A DNA stretch of 49,704 nt from Nephromyces sp. MM_2019 (lineage: Eukaryota > Apicomplexa > Aconoidasida > Nephromycida), in assembly GCA_015657535.1 (NCBI GenBank), contig JADHZB010001903.1, forward strand, positions 18,717 to 68,420, written 5' to 3'. Positions 10,732-21,630 of the stretch are shown here, piece by piece. The notes under the pieces are model-generated. The model made no database searches, was not told where the DNA came from, and worked only from the letters and a program-made list of their open reading frames with translations. Numbering within the stretch: the first letter of the stretch is position 1; each line of letters begins with the position of its first letter. The position numbers were made by a program, and so were the translations under genes.

Positions 10732-12171
10732 ATGGAGGTTGACTCAGAGGAATTCCCCATTCTTTTACTTTACTATGATCGTCCTCCTGCATTAAATTTG
10801 GCGGACACCTACTCAAACATCATCAATCCATATCAGGACTCGAAATCTATGAATCCACTAGAGCGAGACACCTGGACATTTTACGGAAAATCTCCAGAGC
10901 TAAGACCGAAAACAGCATTAGATATGCTTCACCCAAACCAGCTCGATCCACTTATGCCAATAAGAAATGAATTCTCGTTAAACTTTAGTTGTGATCATTC
11001 ACTCAATGACTGTTCTGCTATCCCAATTCACTCTACGTTTTCGGATGAAGCAAATATAAGCTCTGAGACACTTCCAAACGATTCTTCATATCGTCCAAAG
11101 AATACGCACAATAATAAGATGGCTTTCCATAATAGTATACCTACTGCGTTGGCTACTAACGGGGACGATTTTTTCCCTATCAATAAACTTGATAACCTTG
11201 ATCAAGATAATGATTCTTCCGGCTTTAATATCGGTGCTACTAGCGGCACAGATGAAACAGTCCCTATAACTAAAATAGAATTAGCTAGTATCACTGAAAG
11301 ATGCCCTATATTTTTCCCAAATAAACAAGAATCTGAAGAAAATTTTTTAAGTAACAAGACTGGCATTGATCAAAATTGTTTTAGCTCTAATGCTTCAACC
11401 AAGGATGAAAGTGACAATCTTTCTGAAACATCTAACCCTCCTACACCTCCCTTCAATGATTTAACTCATCATTCTAATAGTCCAATTTTATCATCTAATG
11501 TTATATATAGTGACCCACAAGAAACTCAGGAGATATGTAAGCTGAATCTAAGTATTAGAAACTTAGTACCTGAAGTTTGTGAATCAAGTCGAGCAATTTT
11601 ACCAAAGATATCAAATGCAGCAATAAAAAAGCGACCTATAAAACTAAATGATAGAAAGAGAAAAAGACAGATTAAGAAACAATCTCATCGAACACTTAAA
11701 AAGCCTTCTTCATTTCCGCCTATTAAAGCTAAAACAAGTATTATCCCTCCCCAAACCAAGAATAGTAAGACCTTCCGACTATCTACTAATTTGTCTGTTT
11801 CTAAAGTTTCATCTACCCCAACACACATCTTAACTCGTCATCGGACACGCTCTGGTTTGAAACCAATGACAGACACTAATTATCCTTATGACTCAGCTAC
11901 AACTAACTTGAAATCTTCCACTATAGTTTCAATAGGTGAAAATAGTGCAAAAAAAATCAGAGTTAGAAAGCAACCATCGAAACTTATAAAGGATAACCCA
12001 GAAGTAAAGTCATCCACAGAAGCTACCAAGAGAGCTAACACACTTGTGTGTAATAAACAACAAATGATTAAATCCAAAAAACTCATTAAAAAAGGTCCAC
12101 CAGCTAAAAATAGACCACAACGTTCAACTCCACACACTTCAAACTCCATTTGTCTGAAAAAAATGAAATAA
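10732..12171 (+). CDS. hypothetical protein, intronless, basic C-terminal half with nuclear localisation signals
   Basis: An uninterrupted 479-codon frame starting ATGGAGG directly after TTTTTCTAG. No family is recognised. Residues 1-60 look partly ordered (FPILLLYYDRPPALN). Residues 60-290 are Ser/Asn/Asp-rich and probably disordered. From about 295 on the protein is strongly basic, with KKRPIKLNDRKRKRQIKK (about 302-320) as an apparent nuclear localisation signal, and later clusters KKLIKKGPPAKNRP and KKIRVRKQPSK. There are no transmembrane segments or signal peptide. It is the only long single-exon gene in an intron-rich neighbourhood. A CTAG right before the ATG could be the acceptor of a 5' UTR intron. 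A DNA- or chromatin-associated role is a guess from charge alone. Confidence 0.75.
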   Translation: MEVDSEEFPILLLYYDRPPALNLADTYSNIINPYQDSKSMNPLERDTWTFYGKSPELRPKTALDMLHPNQLDPLMPIRNEFSLNFSCDHSLNDCSAIPIHSTFSDEANISSETLPNDSSYRPKNTHNNKMAFHNSIPTALATNGDDFFPINKLDNLDQDNDSSGFNIGATSGTDETVPITKIELASITERCPIFFPNKQESEENFLSNKTGIDQNCFSSNASTKDESDNLSETSNPPTPPFNDLTHHSNSPILSSNVIYSDPQETQEICKLNLSIRNLVPEVCESSRAILPKISNAAIKKRPIKLNDRKRKRQIKKQSHRTLKKPSSFPPIKAKTSIIPPQTKNSKTFRLSTNLSVSKVSSTPTHILTRHRTRSGLKPMTDTNYPYDSATTNLKSSTIVSIGENSAKKIRVRKQPSKLIKDNPEVKSSTEATKRANTLVCNKQQMIKSKKLIKKGPPAKNRPQRSTPHTSNSICLKKMK

Positions 12172-13489
12172 GAATTATTTCTTGATTATTTATTATCAAC
12201 TACACCAATCCAATTTATTTTTTGATGCTACATAAATTGTCCTCATTAAATTTATATATATATTGATTTATCAAATTTTATTTGATACCCTTATAATTTT
12301 TTTCAAAAATTATTTAGAAATTATTTTGATTATTCTAAATTTGATTATAGTCTTTTGATGTTATTTTATTACTTTTTTAAAAGAAAACATTAATTCACAC
12401 ATCCACACGTCCCTTGATGATTTTGTAAAAGTTTCTACCTTGATGTTTTTCGTTTTTATTAATTCACATATCAAAGTTTTCACCGATTTCAACACTTTGT
12501 GAAGCTCCTTAAAAACTTGTTTCAAAAAATTAAACTAACCACATTAATTCCTCGAATATCTTTTACGTTTGATGTGCAATTTTCTAGCATTTTTATACTA
12601 CATATCTCTTATTGTTTATTAAAAAAATTCTAACTTATCCACCCTAACGTTATTGTAAACACTTAAGAACCCATTTTTTTCCCTTGAATCATTTCTGAAT
12701 ACTCTTAATATATATTGAATTCATAAATTACTATTATTTATATGTTATGCTTGTCACAATTTAATAATTTATAATACAATTATTGATTTCACATTCATAA
12801 ACTGTAAAATCTAAAATCATTGAATGATATATATATATATATATAATATTGTTTACAGTTTTAAAATTACAATGATTTATTATTGATTTTCATCGTAAAA
12901 TTTAGTAGAAAATTTTACACAAAAAAATAAAAGTTAGGAAAAACAAATTGTTAATTGTCATTTACAATTACTTTTTTCACTATATATATATAACTAGAAA
13001 TTTAGCAAACACAAAAAAAATTTGAAAGCCAAGGGAAATTTAAACTCTAAATAGTTATATGCAGTTTAATTTTTATTAATCTTTGATCAACCAAAGTGTT
13101 TATCACATCTGGAAATAAGTTTCAAAATCAGTAAAAGATAATAAAGTTTCTAGTTGAATTTTTTTTATCTTGGTGTGTGTTAATAAACGGAAGGCCCAGT
13201 GTGTGATAAAAAAAGGAAAGTCTATTAGGTTTAAAGGTATTAATTGTGTTTTGTGTAGTGTGTGTGCTACACTGAACCAATTAATTAAAATGCACATCGT
13301 CATGTTATTGTATATTTGTCTACTTTGTGTATTTAATCAGTTAACAGTTAGGTTATATAGAGTTAATTTGTTTGTGTAGATATGTATTGCTAACTTGTGT
13401 GTCTAGATGTGTATTGATCAATCTGATAATGTGTTTTTGCCTGTATACTTGTCAATATGTGTGTATACATACAATATCATTTTTTGTAG
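12172..13489. other. AT-rich space between convergent gene ends
   Basis: Lies between the 3' ends of the hypothetical gene (+) and TRAPPC11 (-). It is AT-rich with a TA run at about 12829-12845. TG-rich words appear from about 13170 on, marking the start of the repeat-rich TRAPPC11 domain. No gene recognised. Confidence 0.65.
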
Positions 13490-16400
13490 TTATTGAAACA
13501 GTGGGTTTGAGAGGACAAGGCATTCTATAGCTGGTGATATGATTGGCTCATAGTTAGTAATATCTAAGACTGCACGAGGCATATGTAATTTGCCAGTCCT
13601 GATGTGATACACACACATTTTATTAATTTTATATAGTTTGGGTAGGTTTAAGTAAATACACACTAGAAATAATTCAAAATTGGAATGTTTAGAAAAGCGT
13701 GAATGAGTACTATAAACCGAAATTTCATTATTAGTACATTTATAAAGAGTATTTACAAAATTTTAATTAAACTGTTTCTTCTATACAAGAATGGTAAGCA
13801 TATATATAGATTATAGATAAATAAAGTTGGTGTGTAAGGATTTCATATATAATGCATGTGTGTAAAATATGTATACGTTAATGGTACTATCGTCCAATTG
13901 TGTGTAGTCACTCCTTGTGGACGGAGTATAATAGATCGCTGTATTGGCCCATCAATCAAAAAATTTGGTGAAGTTTTGGTTAAATCATATAAATTCGTTC
14001 TGAGGCTAAACTGTGCTTCCTATCAGATTTCATATAATTTTTTTAACATGTTTGAGTGCTTTTAATGTATATCTATGTGTGTATATGTGGATATTTTACT
14101 GTGTTTCTCTATGTGTATCTGTGTGTGTATATGTGTATGAATTATTGTGTAATTTTGTGAATATATGAGTATTCATGTTTTGTTATATATTTGTTTGTGT
14201 GCTTGATTGTATATATGTGTGCATGTTCTAATTATGAATGTAGCTTTTTGTTTATACACGTGGATTATTTATGATAAGTGTGTATACATATTTATAAATA
14301 TATATATATATATATTTGTCTGTGTGATTATGTTTCTTCATAAATTTATAATCTTATGCCCAGAGGTTTATACATATTATTCGTTACGATTTTACACATT
14401 CTTCAATGCATGCTTTTTTAAAAGTGTTTTGTGAACTATTACCATTAAAAGTGAAGTTGTATTATTTATTGTGATTTGAAATTTTTTTGGCTCTCTTATA
14501 ATTACGGTTGTTGGGAAATTTGTGCTCATATAAATACCTTTTGATGGGTGTGCATTCAGATTAAGTTGTGGTGGTATGAGTGACTGTGAAATATGATTAA
14601 TATAATTTGTAAAAATAAGCTTAATGCCAAGAAAAGTATATTCACATTTAAAGAAGAGTGAATATATATATACATGTGTATATATCTATATATACAGTTT
14701 AAAAGGGTGTACTTACAACGAGGGGTGGGAAACGACAATACCAATTTTTAATCGGAAAGAGATTGTTTTTGTAGTGAAAATGAATTTCAAGCTAATAATT
14801 AAGATATGTTACATTTAAATTGATAAATTTTTATGCATATATCAAAGTTTAAGCGTGTGCATATGTATTCTTAAATTTAACCAACTTGGAATAAATTGGT
14901 TATATATAAATGTATACATATGTTTAATAATTTTAGGTAGAAAAAACAAGATGTGTTATAGAGGCTGTTATTAATTTTAGGTGCCATTTATTTATATATA
15001 TCCAATGCTTATCATGTTTATTTGTGTGTATATCTAAAATTTAAGGCTTTCGATTAACTTTGTTTCTAAGGATGAATTGTATATATGTGTGTGAAGTTAC
15101 CTCAGGATGATTCTCACTTAGAATTAATAAGTCGTCTGTTGTACCAATTAAGAGTGTTTGTGTGCTCATTGATGATATTTTAGTTGATCCTCCTATGAAA
15201 ATTTTAGTTGTACTATCCTCTGAATATTCGAAAAGTATTTAAATTGAGTGTTGATTCTTATGTGTGTCTAACTTGAAATATAAAATACACAAATATAAAA
15301 ACATATATACTACATTTATAAGTAAACATATTTACTAAGGCTTACATCTGTATATATATTTATAGATGTATTTCCATGACACAAAATAAACCTAGACACA
15401 GCTATCTAAATTATAATACGCACATCCAAAATTTTTACACTCATATCAAATTATATAGCATTCAAATATCCATATTATAATACCCAAATATCCATCATAT
15501 AGCATACACACATCAATAATATGATCCACGCATATCCATAATATAACACACACACATCCATAATATAACACACACACATCCATAATATAACACACACATC
15601 CATAATATAAAACACATACTTATATACACACTTTTGCAAGCCTTTTTTACATACATATACCTGAAAAGTGTGTATCCACAAGGGCTAGTGGATCATATAG
15701 ATTACATTTCATCAACTCTATATTATTTCTAAATAATATGCTTTCGATGTAGAAATCTTCTTTATTATTGTTGATGATATTCACGGATAAAAAATTTTGA
15801 TCAAGATGGAGATATTCCTTAAGTGTGTGTAAAAATCTATAATAAAAAATATGTAGGATTTATAAATAACTTGTTTGTGTGTACACACACATCGGATTTA
15901 CAAATGCTCTAAATAATATGATATATAAAATAAGTAATTTGTATGCATAAAAACTTCAAATATGCACACAATACATATGAATGTGTATGCACACACTATA
16001 TATATTGATGAGTGAATGATTAGTAGGAATGGTAGAGTGTGTGTTTATTTACTCGTATTGTATTTGGAATGGGGATTGAACTGTAATCTTCTTTGATGTG
16101 TGATATATATGCTCAGAGCCTATAAATAGTAAGAGTTTGTGCAAGTACACAAATTAATCAAATTCGTCGTTTTGGTGTAAATTTTGATAAATAGTATATG
16201 TTTGTAAAGTGTGTAATATTTTTTATGTAATTTACCATGTTTGTCTGAGAAAATTAAATCAAATTCAATTTCGATATCACCCAATATATGAAACTTAAAT
16301 GTTATAGGGATTGAGAAGGATATTTTATTAGACTGAAAAAAATCATTATATACACACACACACATATTCAAGATGCTCAGAGATATATAGCTAATTTAAA

Positions 16401-19400
16401 TGAAATTGTTTTAGTATGTATATACATAAAATAGAATTGAAAATCAAACTTTCAATACATACAAGCTACAAAAATAGTGTGTATACAAACGTGTACAAGA
16501 ATTGGAGTACACACACACTACAAGAACTGTAAATTTTAGTGTCTACAAGTGTGAATACGTTTCCTAACACACGCGCAATACAAGAGCTGTGTGTACAAGC
16601 ATGTACAGATTTTCTAACACGCACAAACTACTTGAGTTATATATGTGTAAACCTGATGATGTTCAGATGTCTTTGAAACCATTGAAAAAGGTGTGTAAAC
16701 TTCACTATCTTTTGCTACAAAAAATTCATCAAATTCAAAACTTAAATCATTGGGCTGTCCTTGTAATTTCCATTCAATTTTGTAGCTGTTTGGACTATCT
16801 CTATTCACTATTTGCAGGCCTAAATTGTGTGTAGAATTTACACTATCCTTGTGTGTCGAATTTAAACTATCCGTGTGTGTCGAATTTACACTATCCGTAT
16901 TCGTAGAATTCACACATTCCGTGTGTGTAGAATCCATAGAATCTGTGTATGTAGAAGTTACACTATCCGTGTGTGTAGAATTCACACTATCCTTGAGTGT
17001 AAAATTCACAGGATCCGTGTGTGAAGAATTCACTCTATCCGTGTGTGTATTTATGAAACAAAACATTTGTGGAAGATTTGATGAATTGTTAGAGATCGAA
17101 CAGATCAATTCCGTGATTTGAGGCAAAGAACTGAATAAAAGGGAAATTAAAGTGTATATACACATCGTTGTTTAAAAGTGAAATATATGTTATGTTATGT
17201 CAAAACTTGAATAGACAATTTAAGAAATTGAAAAATGGTATATAGAATTATTATATATGAGGATAGCGCTATCAAAGTATGTATAATAAGTCCCGTGTGT
17301 GTGGTGGGTGGTGTTAAGGTAAATATTTATGGGTAAGGATTGTGTGTATATGATGGATAATATTGAAGCAAATGTGTGATTGAAGGGATTGTGTTTGTAT
17401 GATCAAAGGGAAATGTTCGAGAGTGTCTGTGTGTATACATAGTCTTATAATCGCCATGCTGTTGTCATGTGTGTAGAAACACATGTGTGTAGTTATCAAA
17501 TGTAACTAAATTAAATAGAATAAACTATAATGTGTGTATGTGATGGATATCATAGGGCTAATATATTAAAGTATGTGTGTGATAGAATTATAAGCTGAAT
17601 AATTCAAGTGTGTGTGCAATAGAAAACTCAAATTCATAAATCATATAAATTATAACTTACTCCATATGAGTATGATCTATATTAAATCTCACAAGTGTAG
17701 GAAAGTGTGCAAATTGATAAGCAACATCTGCTGAGCTAGTTTCTAGTGTAGCTTTGAGTGATTCCTTCTTTTGTGTGAACTAAGATGTTGAATTAAAATA
17801 AGATATAAATAAAAAATTTCTTTAAATGTGTATGTATATGTGGATATTTGTTTGAATTCATAATAAAATAAATCTTAACGTATGTGTGTAAAGAGGAGAA
17901 AAAGATATGAGCTGAAATTGGGAAGTTTTAGCGTGTATGAATATACATTATGATTTATATGATATATATATATATATATATATATATGCATATATATTAT
18001 AAACAAAATAAAATATGCAAAGGATTTCTTACAAAAATAATTGGTGTGTGTGTGTATTTATATTTAGGATACACATAACACACATGTTAGTATACCTTAG
18101 TAAGATCATATCCAATAGGCTCAGAGAGCATTAACGAGGGAAAGTTTGATTCATAGTTGAGCGTGTTTAAACTGAGGGGTATATCTATACTGTAGTGTGT
18201 GTGTGTATCTGTGATATCTCTAGGTAATATACAATTTAACCAATATTTCTTAGATGTGTTAAATGTAAGCATAATACCTTTTATTTGTAAGGTCTTATAC
18301 TTCTTAGTTAATAAGGGAAATCTAAGATAAAAAGTAAGGCCATCCATGTGAGTAGAATTGTGTGTTAATGTGTATGGAGTTGTAGTTAATGAGTGTGTTG
18401 AAAATTTACCAAATTGTGTGTATATCTCGATGTTATCAAAATCATAATGTAACTTAGATTGATTGAAAATTTGTAACACAACTTTACACAATGAGTTATC
18501 ATAGGACTCAACTTCTTGAAGTTGTGTGTAAACTATAACAAGGGGTAGAGTAATTAAACATGTTTGAGTGATAGACTCAAAATATTTAATCAAACTTATT
18601 AGTGTGTTAACTAAATTTTCATATGTTTCATCATCCCAAAAACCATTGTTTTCAATCGTTATGTAGCCCAATAAATCATACATATGCTGTATTGCATCAC
18701 TATTCGTCATATCTAGTATAAAAATGTGTACATAATTTTCTATCTATAGTGTGTTATAGTTCTTTAGGTAGTAATATATATATATATATGTGTGCATGGT
18801 AATATATCTTAGGTTACACATCTTTAAGCTATATCAATTATTGTCTATTTGTGAGTGATTATATGTGTAAATTGATAGTATTGATTTTGTGGATTAGGAC
18901 GAAATTATACTAAATATTATGTATGTGAGTGTGATTACAAATAATAAAAGTAACCATAATGATTGTATCTATAAAGGTGAAAAACTTTCAAAAATATATT
19001 ATTTGTTTGTGTGTGTGATTATACAGCCTAAAGTAAACAGATTGATTGTGTGTTTGTGATTACACATCCTAAAGGTGACATTATTATGTGTGAAATTACC
19101 TATGTTAAAATTGTGATTATATTGAGATAGCCCAGTAAATGAGGCTAAATCAAATAAAGAATTAAACTTATTAGGCTCAATATCGAGGGTTAAACATTTT
19201 ATAATAATTAGACGTGCTAATATATAAGATTTTAACCGCCACCAACTGATAATTAAAAACAGTAATGTATAATTAATTAGTGTGTAGTGTGTGTGTATGC
19301 AGCATGTGTGTAGTGTGTGTGTATGCAACATGGGTGTTGTATTTGTAGTTAAATGTGTGCAATGTGAATCTCAAAGTTAGATTCGGTGAGTGTATATACA

Positions 19401-21590
19401 TCTATAAACATTGTAAGCGCTATATATATATATAGCATATAATCATAATTTTACACTGTGTATAAAATTTTGTAGTTTAGGTGTAAAAATACACATTAAA
19501 ATAATACATACACACAATTTCAAATCTAATTAATTAGATCAATCTTTAAGTTATAAAATATGTATACCCTATAGGATTAAAATAATGTTTATCCCCGGAT
19601 TTTTCAAAGGTAAACGGTCGATTATTCATTACACACTGAGCTTTTAATTCTGTGTCATTCAATCTTTGTAAAAGAGATGTGTAAATGTTTGAAGCTTGTT
19701 GAATATTGTGATGTTTCATAAACATTTTGGCTATCAAATGATGTATGAAAAATGTAGTGTGATCCATTTGTAATGACTGTAAAAGTAATTATGAAAGTGA
19801 TATATATATATATATACCAACATATGTATGCATAGTTATATAGTGTATCTGTATATAGAAAATGAAGAATAGAGATTAAATAGAAGTGTATAAAAAATAA
19901 TACCTCATAATAATTCATACTAGATGATAGTAATTTATCTGATTTTAAAAAGAGTGAGTCTGTACTATCTTTAATTTCTTGTATAGGGTGCCATAAGGGG
20001 GTGTTTGGGCAAAATGAATCATTAGAGTTGGCTGCCTTAATACGGCCAATCCAATTGGGGGAAAACTCATAGTATAATGGTTCTTCTTTTGAGTGAATAA
20101 ACTCTTTTAATATTTCATATTGTATCATATAGTAATATGAGGCATGTAGGTCATGATAATAGGGGGATACAGACACGTCCTCAACATTGGGTATAGCCTG
20201 ATTTACATAGATTTGTTGAGATGTAATAAATATACCCAAAGTGATAATCTATGAAATGCTTAAGTGTTAAAATAATCATATATCACTTTATAGATATATA
20301 TATTATGTATATCTTCTTTTTTATGGATATATTTTACACACACAGCTGTGTTATATACATATATATATATATATATAATTGAGGAAATATATATAGGCTA
20401 TGTCTTAATATCTGTATACAAATGTATATATAAGATAATAGTAGTCACAGAGATTATATGTGTGTACTGTCCATGGGAAATAGGTGTAAAGTGTGAGTAT
20501 GTGAGTGAATGTGTTGAGTTTTGTACACATTGTCTACTTACTGATAAGATGTAAGATATCAACGAGTGTATGTGTGATAGCCAAATCGGTAATAGGCATT
20601 TTATAGGCTCCTCATTTGCATAATGTAATAATACACCTAAAAAATAAAAAATGAAATATTGTAATTTTGCTATTCTAATAATGTGTGAAAATATATTCAA
20701 TATATACTATTCAATGTTTATTTTCTAATTCAAATTTAAATAATAAATATATTTATATACACAGTCTATATATATTGAGACTAAAATAATAAATTCACAC
20801 ACACACAAATAGTTTATATAGATTGAAACTCAAATAATTTACAAACACACACACATACACACATAGTCTATATAAATTAAATAAATGAATTACTTCTATG
20901 TCTCTTCACAACTAAGAGTATTCCTTCAATATCAGCCAATTTGAAATAATTGTAATAAAGACGAGCAGAAATGTAATTACACATCTGTGGGTATGTGAAT
21001 CATTAAATTGATATTGTTTGTGTGTGTGTGTGTTATTGTGTAAATTATTTATATGTATATGTGTGAAAATGTGTGTTTGTGAATTATTTATATATGTGTG
21101 TGTGTAAATAATTAGTGTGGGTGTGCATAGACAGATTATATATATGTGTATATGTGATTAATTTAGAGTGTGAGGTTAAATAGATTAAAGGGCTATAAGC
21201 GGTTGTTTCTAGAAATAGAAAACAAACAACTAAACAAAATTTTATAATAGTGTGTGTAATTACAATTAATTTCTCCAGGGTATCAAATATGTGTGTGTAT
21301 GTTTCTAATATTTCCCATATGCTAAAATAATATTTCATAGCCTCGGAAGGATTCATAGCCAATTCATTTAAATAGGCTACCTTAAAGCCCAACCGGCACT
21401 ATACAAACAAGATGTTGAAATATAATTTTAATATATAATGTGATATAAGTGTGTGTGTATGTAATCTCAATAAAAAAAGTGGGTTAAGATGTAAAGTATA
21501 TAATGAAAAGGATGTGTGTAATCTCTGTTAAGAAAAAATGGATTTAAATTTTAAGTATACCATTCAAAGGGTGTGTGTATGTGTATGTGA

Positions 21591-21630
<40 letters not shown>

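Noticed and set aside
13843..13999. Reading TRAPPC11 to a stop at 13843
   Set aside because: A donor at 13877 and an exon at 13598-13490 keep the frame and add a conserved-looking end (TTGKLHMPRAVLDI), so the stop at 13843 is probably intronic.
13856..14065. Plus-strand 69-codon frame (MCVKYVYVNGTIVQL)
   Set aside because: It is antisense to the TRAPPC11 exon 13999-13877, whose minus-strand reading matches the Gryzun-type end and keeps phase.
16825..17121. Plus-strand frame with repeated VEFTLSVC
   Set aside because: Antisense of the NSTHTDSV coding minisatellite; the minus-strand frame continues into conserved exons.
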